From Hemileia vastatrix (Eukaryota; Basidiomycota; Pucciniomycetes; Pucciniales; Zaghouaniaceae), in NCBI GenBank assembly GCA_030280995.1, contig JASXTE010000016.1, forward strand, positions 18,791,501 to 18,855,500: 64,000 bases of DNA, read 5' to 3'. Position numbers and translations under genes: made by a program. Under the pieces are notes generated by a model that was given only the letters and a program-made list of their open reading frames with translations, had not been told where the DNA came from and made no database searches. The first letter of the stretch is position 1, and each line of letters starts with the position of its first letter. Positions 33,600-44,649 of this stretch are shown here, piece after piece.

Positions 33600-34860
33600 T
33601 TTTCATATCATCTGCCTCAAATCTGGCCTTTTTGAAATTAGATTGAAGCAAAAAAAAAAAAAAATTCCTCCAACCAAATCTAAGGCCCGTTGATCTTCCA
33701 TTAGCATATGATCAAACTTCATCTTCTCAAAGTCAAGGGCATTTTTTGAAATACAGGATTTTGCTACAAAAAGAGAAATGAAAAAAAAATATAAGTTATT
33801 GAATAAGATATATAGTGACTTATTCTTACTTATATCTTTTTTTCTCAAAATAATCATCAAGGGAAGCCAAAGAGCTGGATGAAGTATTACCACATTTTAA
33901 AAGATGGTTCAAGTTTTCATTGATGTTGAGGCTTGACGCTTTAGTTTGGAATTTGAGCTAGAGGGTTCAGGAAGCTCATCTAAAAGCAGCTTCCAAAGCA
34001 TGATTCTCATTTGTGGGATTGATAATTTATTATTTGGAATTTGAGTTTCAGTAGGAGTAGAAGAAGACTAGAAAAAGAAAGAAAGAGATATTTAGAGAAG
34101 AATTTAAGAAAAAAGAAAAAGTAAACATACATCAAATAATTGTGGCTCTGAGGACTCAGATCTGCTCCAGACTAATTTTTCTGCTTGATAGTCAGGATCA
34201 TCTTTGGCTGAACTATGATGAGAGGCTTCAGGGGATTGATCTCCTTCAAGTAAAGGTGTGTCAAGAGGATTATAGGAAAGTTTGGATCCAGAGGGTATAT
34301 CCTTAGTAGTATTGTGTAGAACCAAAGGGTTAACATCAACTCAGGAACCAAAATAAATATCCATTTCCTCTTAGTAAGGACAAATGACATTGAGCTTTTT
34401 GGAAACAGTAGTAATTCCAATCTCTAAATCCTCACCATCAACACCAAACCCAGTGGAAGTGGAGGAAAAACGAGCCTTTTTATATTTTGATTGATAAATT
34501 TTGAACCTCTCCTTCATTTGCTTAGGAGATGATGTCAATTCTCCCTTTTGTTTTTTTCATTACTTCATTTGCCATCAACAAGAAGCCATTTACCTTTAAT
34601 GAAGGTGGACGTCCATTGCGGGTGGACTTCTCACATCCAAAACATGCATCATAATTTTATTTTATTTTGAGGAAGTTGATAATGACAAGATAATCTTCCT
34701 TTTTTTTTTTTTTTTTTTTTTAGCTGTCCAGACTTTGGTTTCTCAGATGAGGGGCTAGCATTACAAGGAGACTTTTGTGATGAATAATTTTTTTTTTTTT
34801 TTGAGATGCCTTTTGAGTGTTGTATTTTTCAGGGAGACATTAAGAAACTGGTATGTTACA
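33600..34860 (-). pseudogene. Myb/SANT-like protein with coiled-coil tail (Harb2), broken
   Basis: Minus-strand pieces run in the same order as in the gene at 15815-17110: a basic DNA-binding block (about 34730-34550, VNGFLLMANEVMKKTKGRID), YKKARFSSTSTGFGVDGEDL (about 34480-34430), ITTVSKKLNVICPY then EEMDIYFGS (about 34410-34345), an acidic Ser-rich linker (34325-34110) and a charged tail with NALDFEKMKFDHMLMEDQR (about 33745-33690). Stops, a poly-T expansion and frame changes inactivate it. By family analogy it would be the DNA-binding accessory protein of the Harbinger transposase. Confidence 0.55.
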
Positions 34861-34883
34861 AGATAAGAGATTAAGAAAGAGGT

Positions 34884-34914
<31 letters not shown>

Positions 34915-35574
34915 CAAGGGAAAAAACATGCCTAGTTAAAATGTTTCAATAAAATGTTTCAAATCTCAGTGAGGATGGAGGAGGGGATAGAGATCAGTGT
35001 GTCACATGTGACAGGGATGATGTGGCCAACATGTGGTTGTGAAAAAAAAAATCACAAAAAAAGTGCTGATTTGAGGTCAGAACTGACACCCATTTGTGAA
35101 ATAAGTGACTTATTTACAAAATTTAAGTGCTGATTTGAGCTGAAATCTGCACTTAAGTTAAGTGTGGATTTGCCAGAACTGAGACCCCCTAATATAAGGG
35201 TCTCAGTCATTTAAATCTCACTAATTATATATGGCTTACAATCTTATAGTTGGTAGAAAAATAGATTTAATAATTCAGATACTATTCAAAGACTTTACAA
35301 GTACTATTGATATGTATTATAAATTGTATTGATTATATGTTTGATTGTAATGATAAAGAATGTAGAAAACAAGACTAAAAAACCCCCTCCTTTTATACAC
35401 AATAACTTCCCCAATGAGCCCCTTGATTTACCAGCTCTATACACAGTTAATGGCACCTCATTCCAACTAATAGATATGTCCAACAACATAAAGAGTGACC
35501 AGTAGCATAATTAGAATGATATCACCCACCAAAATCCTGCAGTCATAGGGATAATCCCTCAAAAATAAAGAATA

Positions 35575-35609
<35 letters not shown>

Positions 35610-35625
35610 AGAGAGAGAGAGAATA

Positions 35626-35863
35626 GGGGGTATCAAAAGTTTGAAATTTGAAATTATTTAAAATTTATTTAATGACAAAAAAAAATAAAAAAATAAATAA
35701 ATAAATAAAGTCACAGAGTCAACATTTTTTTTTTTTTTTTCCCCAGTAAAACGGTGTTTTTTTTTTGGGTCACAATATGTCATATATGAAAAACAACATC
35801 AGGGTTGATTTGGTGGTAAAAAGAGGTATTTTAATATGGAAGATTTCTAACTTTGATACCCCC
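35626..35863. mobile_element. MITE with GGGGGTATCAAA ends (238 bp)
   Basis: Inverted tips GGGGGTATCAAAAGTT and AACTTTGATACCCCC. It is absent from the sister LTR at the equivalent place (near 19850), so it is an insertion. The duplication is not clear. Non-coding. Confidence 0.75.
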
Positions 35864-35936
35864 AAAATATGTGTGTAATACATTAAAATAAAAGACTAAA
35901 AAAAAAAGGAAAATTAAGACTAATTATTACTCCATA

Positions 35937-36206
35937 CACCACACAATATAGGGGAGGGGGGGCAGACTTGCTAGCAAGTCTGCAACCTTTGACCCAAACT
36001 CACCACAGATTGAACACACATTGAGCTATTGATAAAGGAACCATACAATCAGGGATGAACACCACTTAGCAGAACAGGTTTAGTTGGGTGTTCAAGTAGA
36101 GTTCAGTATGGGTTCAGTATGAGTTCAGTCTGAGTTCCATCTGAGTTTGATCTCAGTTCAGGTTGAGGACTTGCTAGAGCAAGTCCACCCCCTATATTGC
36201 ATAGTG
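35937..36206. mobile_element. MITE, family M1 copy 2 (270 bp, TSD ATA)
   Basis: Nearly the same sequence as 4196-4456. Flanked by ATA at 35934-35936 and 36207-36209. The sister LTR has the empty site TCCATATTTAGGGG. The left palindrome is kept with small changes; the right one is broken by an inserted GA (GCTAGAGCAAG). Confidence 0.9.
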
Positions 36207-36669
36207 ATATTAAGGGGGATTAACAGTAGAAATGATTGCGCCAATCATGACATTAAACTTTGTGAAATCTCCATTCAAAAATAACCAAAATTGACTGAGA
36301 AGCCACTTAAAAACTCAAAAAAGGGCATGAGATGTGGGGTAACTACATGCAATCTTTGGCAAGTGCTTGCATGGGTAAATCCTTGACTAATTTAGGCAAA
36401 TTTAAGCATGGTAGTGAATTAAAGGTACCAAGCTTGAGATTATTAATGAAATTAGTGCATATAATAAGGGTCAATGCACCTATAATGAAACTAGGACACT
36501 AAATAAGTGCCTGTTGCCTATTTTAGCGTGTTTCCCTCACAGTGGGCATAGAATGTGGAGTAATGATAGTGTGAAAAAGCTAACTTTGCTCAAAATGAAG
36601 CAATTCACACGGGAAAAATGCAGGCAGTATTGTGATCAATACACATAAGCCATTTCTGGCATAAACAAC

Positions 36670-36706
<37 letters not shown>

Positions 36707-37154
36707 ACGTGTTTTTTTTTAATGCATTTGAGTAGCCAAATCAATAGCTCTAATTAAGACAAATTGATCTGTCAAAGCACATTTTTAATATGATTAAATT
36801 TATAGTGCATATAGTCAACTTTTAAGTGATTTGAAGTGCATTTCTTGTTTTTCACATAAAATTATGAAAACAACAGCTTTAAGTCTACTTAAAAATGATG
36901 TAGCCTTATAGTTAAGGTTCTTAAGATTGCCCTAACATATTCCAATTTAATATTAAGTACATAAGACTTATAAAAGGTGGATATATGTGTGTAGTATATA
37001 AGGTGTTATAATGGCATATTGTGTATTTTATCATCAATTTACTTATGTATACAATTTGTGTATTCTAATTTATTGCTCCCATGTATAATAGTTCATATGT
37101 TTAACATAACTTATAAGTACTTTTTACTCAGTCCTGGGGATATCCACATTGACA

Positions 37155-37501
37155 ATAAAAGGGAGGAGGTTTTTGGGCTTATATTCTACATTCTTTGACA
37201 TCACGTTACATAATATATAACCAAACCAATACAATAAAATACAATACAATACATATTCACTAATACTAATAAAGTCATTATCAATATCATTTCAAATCAT
37301 CAGCTCCATTTTCCTACCAACTGTAAGTTGTTGTATACCCATGATAAGAAGTGAGATTTAAATTACTGAAGACCATCATTACATTGAATTATTGTTTATT
37401 ACTTAATTGGATTTGGACAACACTATTCATACTGGACCATTAAAATCTTTTAGACAACTGACTAATCAAGCTATTCACGTCCCTGTACTTGAACTCAGCC
37501 T

Positions 37502-37535
<34 letters not shown>

Positions 37536-38034
37536 CACACATTTACCGTACCACACATCTATATACGTTCAAGCAGAAAAATAAACATATATAAACACAA
37601 AAAACAACAACAGCCCCAACAATAATAATAATAATAATAATAATAATAAACTTTTTTTTTTCAATCACTCCTAAAAACACAACCATAATCATATTTTTTA
37701 ACTGCAACCATAAAACCACAGATCCAAAATAATAATAATAATAATAAATAATAAATAAAAACTTAATAAAACTTAAAAATTAAAATTAAAAGTACATTAT
37801 CAATCAATCAATCACTCTCCTATACCCCATATTTCACTCTCTCATCTTTCCACTTCTTATTGGTTCAGTCTCTATTTTTGTATCACTTACCCATACAAAA
37901 AAACAAAAAAACAAACAAGAAACAAGAAATGGAAAACAAAAAGAAGATATAGAATGATCATCCTTTTTAAGTTGGGGCTTTTATATATATATATATATAT
38001 ATTTCTTGTCTTGCCTTGTTTTGAGGTAGATCAA
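37155..38034. other. Intergenic region between element A and the Nvj2-like gene
   Basis: Contains microsatellites (AC)n at 37502-37532, (AAT)n at 37620-37649 and 37728-37760, and (TA)n at 37981-38001, plus A/T-rich sequence that should include the 3' UTR of the minus-strand gene. No other gene is evident. Confidence 0.6.
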
Positions 38035-38728
38035 TTATAAACCCCAAGCAACTTCATGAATCAAATTTGGGGTGTCATCTAAAAAGGATTGTTGATCTTG
38101 TCTTTGTCTTTCTTGATCTTCTTTATTTCTCTTATCACGTGATGGTTTCGAATTATCTTCAACACTTGAGATCTCTTCTTGTGTCGTTAATGTTGATGTT
38201 GATGTGGTTGTTGTTGAAGTTGTTAATTTTATTGTTTCGGATGTCAATGATGGCTTTTGGTCTTCCTCGTTGCCGCTTGGTAATTTTGGTTGTTCTTGAG
38301 CTACTGGATCATTGGCAGTCGATAAAATTTCTCCTATTATTGGAACATCAGGCTGAAAACCCATCCCCTCATCCGAATTTGTTGAGTTATCATGTTTCGT
38401 ATTCTTAATTGGTTCAGATGGCGATGTGATAGTCAAATGAGGTGGGAAAAATGATGAGTCAGTTTTCTGAGGGGATGATGATGGTGTTGATAATGATGCT
38501 TGAGACTGAGTAAAAGAATCTGATCCAAGGGCAAACCGATGTGTCGAGTCTTTGATCCCAGGAATTGTCATCATTGGAGCTGGTTTATAACTTGCCTGAG
38601 TATCAGAAACAGTGACCTCAGGCTTGTTTGGAGACTGGGACTTGGCAGATAAAGGAGTTCCTGGCTTATTGATAGGCGCTGAAAAAAGGTCTGGATCATT
38701 TGTAGATACTATATAAAAAAAAAAAAAG

Positions 38729-38767
<39 letters not shown>

Positions 38768-41700
38768 AAAAAAAAACTCATCAGATATCATTAAAAAAAA
38801 AAATAAAAAGATTAAACAAAATGTGACTACTGTGTGCCCCCCCCAAAAAAAACATTAAAAACAACTTGGAATTCACTCATATGTGTGCTCAGACTAGTCG
38901 TTGAAAGGGGTGCTGGCGGGATGAATTGACCATTGGATGCTACTATTGTTCGACTTTTAGCTGGGGCTGAATTGGGTGACGGAGAAGATGACTCATGAGC
39001 AATGGCGTATTGAGGATTAGACAATTCACCTTCAACACTTCCACTGCTTATCAAGGATGATGAGGTGGAAGTTGAACGTTTATGTGAATTTTCCTCGTTA
39101 GTATCGACCATATTTGAAAGACTAGATGATCCACTTTTTGACTGGAACAGAAGGTCAGGTGAAGTGATAGATAGAGAATCAATATCAATTGGATTGAACC
39201 CGCTAGAATATGATGGACCAGGAGTGGAGGATTGAGAACTTGCTTTCTTTTTGCTACTCCACACTGCTCCCCATTTCTTGACAACATCTTTCGCTTGGCT
39301 AACTCCAGCCGCAAGAACCTCCTTGTCTGCCCCGCGAGTCCTAAGCTGCTGAATGAAAGAGGTAGAAGCAACACTGGTCATAGAAGGTGTTCTGACAAGT
39401 CGCTGGGGAGGTGGCAGGTTTGTGGCTCCTAATGTTCGTGCTGGTGGGGGGTGGGGTGGGACAAAATGTTTAGGAGAAGTTTGAGACTTGGAAGAATTAT
39501 AAATCGCACCATCGAGGTGGAGAGTTGAACTGGAACTAGCAGCAGAAGCAGCAAGACTCGGGGAAGCAGTATAAATGTTAAGTTCAGTGCCTGAATTAGT
39601 GCTACGATCTTGTTGAGTACTATTAATATGATGGCCAAGGTGATTGTCTTGTAAAATATCATCCGACAAAGGTATAGTTGAAAATTCATACAGACTGGAA
39701 GATTTCCCACTAGAAGGCGATTGCGACGAGTCAGTGGTGAGAGGTTCACTTGAGAATCGAACCTGTCCTCGATCTTCTGGTGAAGAAGATGCATCTTTTT
39801 TGCTAGGATGAAATGAGGTGACGGTGCCTGGAGCAGAATGATCAAGATTGCCTGATAGGTTCTCAGATTTTGGCGGAGTTTCTAAAGTCTTAGAGGCTCT
39901 CAAATACTCTCTCAGTTTAGAAGCCACGTCACCTTCAGCTTCAGTGTGAACATGCAACTCATTATGGGATTGCGAGGGCCCATTTAAATTATTATTATGA
40001 TTATTATCCGTCGTGTTCGGTGAATTTGAAGATATAGAAGATATGGAAGAAGAGGAAAACCAACTTGTGCGTTTAGTTTCAGGAATATCGAGCGTGGCGA
40101 CTTTGTTAGGTGAGGAGCCAGTAGGATCACTAGATTCATGCTCTTCATCAACTTTTGAGGGAGAGTCCATCAACCCATTTTTGTCAGCCGATGATTTAGA
40201 TACACCAGCACGTTGGCGCAATCCTTCTGTATTCAAATTGGTGCGATCATGAGCCGTTGATGATGACAAGGGGCTTGAAACTGAACTTGTGGAGTCACTT
40301 CGAGTATGCTGAGAAGCAGTACCCAGTTTTGCGTTTGTGTCAACTTCACATCCTTTTTCAGACTCAGGTTTGGGGACTTCTTCTGTAGAGTTCAGACACA
40401 TGTCACCCTGACGAGCCGCATCTCCCCAAATTCCTCCTCTGTGTGTGTAAGGTGAAGTATCAAAAAATGCCAAATCCTCTAAATGAGGAACTACAATTGA
40501 TTCTAAAATCTGAGGAGTGAGACAATGTTCCATTAGATTTAACTATTACTTCAAAAATAAGCTCTAATATTAAGACTTGAAGATATATAAACAAATTAGT
40601 CATCTTACCACCTCTCGGATTCGCGACTCAATAGTTTTCAGAATCATCCCCCATCTAATTTGGCGAGTTGATACAACCGGTTCCAAATGCAGAACGATTT
40701 TTGGCATAGTTGTAAAACCAAACCATAGCCGATTGCTAGGAGGTTTTTTTATTTTCACGAGGAGAGTTCCTTCAAGTTGTTTAAGAACTAGGGCTAAAAC
40801 CAAATTGACACTATATGGCTTAAATCTAGAGGACAAGTTGATGGTTGCCACAGTTTCAATAGTGATCCGGAGTTGGCCAACATATGTCACTTGAACTTCC
40901 ATACTAGCTTCTCCTTCAACAGTCAATTCTTTGAGCATTGGTTTACTAAAAAACGGAGTTGAGCTACCCACATCAACTTCAGTTACTTTGATAGCCGAGA
41001 GAAATGCAGGTGTTTTGACTTTGGTAAGTTTTTTCATAATTTTTTCAATGATCCACTTTTCTAAAGCATGAGTGCGGTAGGTGGACAAGAAAATCCGTCC
41101 CAGAATAGCATTAAGCCATCTCATAGGTATAGAATCAGGTTGCTTGTCGATGCCTTCGACTAGCCGTGCCATGTCATCAGAATTGAATAGGGACTCATCA
41201 TTTGCAAATATTTCTTTGGCGTTAGGATTAGCAAGCTTTGAGGATGCAATGAGTGCATGATGCCAGTCTTCTTTTTCAGAGTTATTTTTAGCAAAAATAA
41301 ACCAAGGCAGAGGTTTTCCCACCAGTTTTCGAGAATCAGGAGAGTTTTCAGGGGGGTTTGAAGAAGATGGAGGGATTGGTACTAGAGGCTGAGTTTGAGG
41401 AGAAGAGGCGGTGAAAGATGATGGTTGGGGTGATGACAATGATAATGATGTCAATAATGGCAATGAAGTTGGCGTTGTCGTTGAGGAAGAGGAGGAAAAA
41501 GAAGAAGAAGAAGATGATGATGATTGCAGAGATGGTAAAGACGTTGATGACGCTTGTGCTAGTGGTAATGAGATGGATGATGGTGATAGAAGAGATGAGG
41601 TAGTATCATGATTTGTATTTGTGAGAGGGGGCTCTGGGGTAACAGAGGAAGAGGCAGGAGACAGAGGGTTGAGGCAAATGGCTCTTCGCTTAACATAAAG

Positions 41701-42141
41701 TTCTCCTTCGATATCCACCGCCGGATAAAGCTCAACGTCATAGAGTGTGACCTCAATAGCAGCAGCACAGTCAACCTGATCTTCGTCCTCATAGAGAAAA
41801 AGAACGTTTTGTTTAAGGACGGTATAAAAGAGGTCTTTTGGACGGGACCGTTTTGGATCCTTTGATCTGTTTTGCATCAAGGAACGATAGCCTTGAGCAA
41901 GGATGCCGATGTAAGATCCATCGTTAGATTGGACCGGATCATATGTCTGTCGGACGGTGAGCCATCCAGACCGATAGAGCTTGGGAAGATGAAGATTTCC
42001 ACTAGCTGATTGGGAAGATGAATGAGAGTGAGTGGGAGAGGGAACGGATAGATAGGCAGCGAGGGCGATGGCAAAGAGGACGAGAAGTGGAATAGCACTC
42101 AGGACGCCGACGAGATAGACGAACAACAGCCAGTAAAACAT
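38035..42141 (-). CDS. Nvj2/TEX2-like SMP-domain lipid-transfer protein
   Basis: Exons 42141-40609, 40509-38877 and 38708-38035, with introns of 99 bp (GTAAGA...CTCAG) and 168 bp (GTGAAT...ATATAG), keep one frame for about 1279 residues. A hydrophobic N-terminal anchor (2-32) is followed by a PH domain (about 56-300) split by a Ser/Thr/Pro-rich insert (about 160-270), with its last strand/helix at WFIFAKNNSEKEDWHHAL. An SMP lipid-binding domain follows (about 335-540; RWLNAILGRIFLSTYRTHAL, GQLRITIETVATINL, GGIWGD). The remaining 740 residues are Ser-rich and disordered. Yeast Nvj2 and animal TEX2 sit in the ER membrane and move lipid (ceramide for Nvj2) at organelle contacts; this is the probable orthologue. 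ATG 42141 is chosen over the upstream in-frame GTG. It is the only clear housekeeping gene here. Confidence 0.88.
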
Positions 42142-42161
42142 CACTTGAGGGACGCACACAT
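42141..42161 (-). promoter_or_regulatory. Six-codon uORF overlapping the Nvj2-like start codon
   Basis: An ATG at 42161 opens a short frame ending in TGA at 42143-42141. The last A of that stop is the first base of the main ATG (TGATG). This would allow termination-reinitiation control of translation, if the transcript starts upstream of 42161. Confidence 0.5.
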
Positions 42162-42178
42162 TGGAAGGATGGACAGTG

Positions 42179-42335
42179 AGTGTATCGTGTATCGTGTATC
42201 GTGTATAGTGGGAGGGGAAGAGAGACTCACAGCGAGTGGTTGATGGATGGAAGAAGAATGTAGGCCAAGTGGCGAGAGACTTAACACATCACTGGGATGG
42301 AAGATTCCTTGGATTCCTTGGATTCCTTGGATGAG
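42179..42335. repeat. Short tandem repeats 5' of the Nvj2-like gene
   Basis: (GTGTATC)-type units at 42180-42211 and three ATTCCTTGG units at about 42305-42333, within the presumed 5' UTR or promoter. I saw no clear TATA box. Confidence 0.7.
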
Positions 42336-42488
42336 GATCAGATGGGCTTCTCAAGCAAAGCGTGGATAGCGCCGATCATCAAATGCTCAACAAATTCTTT
42401 TACATGAGACAATAACACTTTCGTGTCTTTTCATCATCCCTGGAACATCAAGATCTGACTTCAACTCCTCCTCATCCCCACACTGAGA

Positions 42489-43200
42489 GTGGTGGACCCA
42501 GCCAACCTTGGGATGCATTCGATAAGAAAGGATGTTTTACTTTATCTAAATGTTGGTCAATTGTTGGAAGTAGTTAAACCCACCAAGCCTGCTTCATTCA
42601 TTGTAGTAGATCATTTTAGAAGCCAGAAATCATTGAAGAATGGTCAATATCAAACAAGTAGTCACCCCCACTATCCAACCTCAACCAAAAGTTGAGCAAC
42701 TAACTGAGGCTGGTCCTTTGAGGATTAAAAATCATGAACCAATTGTAAATGATTTGACTGAGGAGGTCAATGAAGCCTGGTCAGGCACACCAAATCTCTT
42801 TTGTCAAACAAATTGGTGATGAAATTGGTGGTATTGTCAATGCTGCTTCTTATGATGTAGCTGAAGAGTTACTGGACATTGGAGAAGTGGTACCAGATGG
42901 GGAGGAAGACATTTGTGAGAAGGGTTAAAAGTAAATTCAAAAAGTGGTGGAGAAAATGATGATGATTTTTATTTGAAAGAAAATAGAGGAGAACATATTG
43001 AAGTAGAAAAAGGAAAAGAGAAGAGAAAAAATGTATATAGTTTTATCTTGAATCTTTGTTGAATTTTGTTGTTTTGTTCTTAATTAAAATTTATTTATTT
43101 AAAAGAAAAAGAAAAATTGTGATTAAGAGGGAAAGTAAATTTTAGTTCTATGTTATTTAGGTTATTTTATTTGAATTCATTTTATTTCAAAGATTTTAGT
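42489..43200 (+). other. Short ORF remnants of unknown origin
   Basis: Two plus-strand frames, 42489-42695 and about 42640-42820 (VEQLTEAGPLRIKNHEPIVN), and a third acidic one (IGDEIGGIVNAASYDVAEEL, about 42805-42930), follow each other with frame changes. Codon-like composition suggests a decayed transposon ORF. I do not recognise the family. Confidence 0.35.
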
Positions 43201-43334
43201 TTCATTTTAGTAGTTGAGATATAAAAAAAAAACAAAGGAAAAAAGAAAAGAAAACAGTTGGTTTTTTAGAGAAAATTATATTAGAAAAAAAAAAAACTGT
43301 TTTTTTGATTTTAGAAATAAAATTTTGTCAAAAT

Positions 43335-44530
43335 TTATTTTTATTTTTATTTTTACATTTACATTTACATTTATGTTTATTTTTATTTTTATTTTTATTT
43401 TTATTTTTATTTTTATTTCTTATGTTTATTTTTATTTCTTATGTTTATTTTTATTTCTTATGTTTATTTTTATTTTTATTTTTATTTTTATTTTTATTTT
43501 TATTTTTATTTTTATTTTTATTTTTATTTTTATCTTTATTTTTATTTTTATTTTTATTTTTATTTTTATTTTTATTTCTTATGTTTATTTTTATTTTTAT
43601 TTTTATTTTTATTTTTATTTTTATTTTTATTTTTATTTTTATTTTTATTTTTATTTTTATTTTTATTTTTATTTTTATTTTTATTTTTATTTTTATTTTT
43701 ATTTTTATTTTTATTTTTATTTTTATTTTTATTTTTATTTTTATTTTTATTTTTATTTTTATTTTTATTTTTATTTTTATTTTTATTTTTATTTTTATTT
43801 TTATTTTTATTTTTATTTTTATTTTTATTTTTATTTTTATTTTTATTTTTATTTTTATTTTTATTTTTATTTTTATTTTTATTTTTATTTTTATTTTTAT
43901 TTTTATTTTTATTTTTATTTTTATTTTTATTTTTATTTTTATTTTTATTTTTATTTTTATTTTTATTTTTATTTTTATTTTTATTTTTATTTTTATTTTT
44001 ATTTTTATTTTTATTTTTATTTTTATTTTTATTTTTATTTTTATTTTTATTTTTATTTTTATTTTTATTTTTATTTTTATTTTTATTTTTATTTTTATTT
44101 TTATTTTTATTTTTATTTTTATTTTTATTTTTATTTTTATTTTTATTTTTATTTTTATTTTTATTTTTATTTTTATTTTTATTTTTATTTTTATTTTTAT
44201 TTTTATTTTTATTTTTATTTTTATTTTTATTTTTATTTTTATTTTTATTTTTATTTTTATTTTTATTTTTATTTTTATTTTTATTTTTATTTTTATTTTT
44301 ATTTTTATTTTTATTTTTATTTTTATTTTTATTTTTATTTTTATTTTTATTTTTATTTTTATTTTTATTTTTATTTTTATTTTTATTTTTATTTTTATTT
44401 TTATTTTTATTTTTATTTTTATTTTTATTTTTATTTTTATTTTTATTTTTATTTTTATTTTTATTTTTATTTTTATTTTAATTTATATTTTTATTTTTAT
44501 TTTAATTTATATTTTATTTTTAATTTTTAT
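43335..44530. repeat. (ATTTTT)n hexanucleotide array, about 1.2 kb
   Basis: Units are perfect from about 43580 to 44478 (about 150 copies). The left edge is degenerate with ACATTT and CTTATGTTT variants, and the right edge has AATTTATATTTTT variants. The 350-450 residue ORFs across it (FIFIF/FYFYF/LFLFL) have no biological meaning. It ends 120 bp before element B. Confidence 0.95.
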
Positions 44531-44649
44531 TTTATTTTTATTTTTTATTTTTTTATTTTTAGTGTGTCTTAGTTATTTATGGTTTTAGAAAGAAAAAAAA
44601 AAGGAATGAATGAAAAAGAAAAATTTAGTCTTTGATTTGACAGAAAAAA

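Larger units (their letters stand above)
27551..35190. mobile_element. Harb2: three-gene Harbinger-like transposon in the element A LTR
   Basis: Left tip AGGGGGTGTCAGTTCTGG and right tip CCAGAACTGAGACCCCCT, flanked by AAT at 27548-27550 and 35191-35193. Element A's other LTR keeps the empty site CTCAATATAAGGG, so the 3-bp duplication is proven internally. Contents left to right: DDE_4 transposase (+), Tet-like oxygenase (-), a solo LTR insertion (30959-32267), tandem repeats and a Myb-like gene (-). Its left end is homologous to the right end of Harb1, so the two elements lie in opposite orientations. All genes contain stops. Confidence 0.9.
19331..37154 (-). mobile_element. Element A: decayed Ty3/Gypsy chromovirus, nested with other elements
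   Basis: The 3' LTR is 19331-20770 and the 5' LTR 27428-37154, the latter expanded from about 1.4 kb by Harb2 (27551-35190) and two MITEs. Coding lies on the minus strand between them. The host duplication ATAAA at 19326-19330 and 37155-37159 confirms the outer limits. The internal region is homologous to element B at nucleotide level but carries many stops, frameshifts and lost catalytic residues. It is an old insertion. Confidence 0.9.
27428..37154 (-). repeat. 5' LTR of element A, split by insertions
   Basis: LTR sequence occupies 27428-27550, 35191-35625, 35864-35936 and 36207-37154. It starts TGTCAGGCTGAG and ends CACATTGACA. The gaps are Harb2, a GGGGGTATC MITE and M1 copy 2. A poly-A/(GA)n expansion at 35579-35621 and a poly-T run at 36671-36702 are not in the sister LTR. 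Confidence 0.9.

Noticed and set aside
38067..38408. Plus-strand ORFs across the Nvj2-like gene (also 40013-40252, 41411-41865)
   Set aside because: Antisense of Ser-rich coding exons; no domain.
39051..39845. Second minus-strand frames inside the Nvj2-like exon 2
   Set aside because: Overlapping out-of-frame ORFs of biased sequence; the frame used continues through both spliced junctions.
43214..44588. Three ORFs of 346-452 residues with FI/FY/LF repeats
   Set aside because: Translation of the (ATTTTT)n array in three frames.
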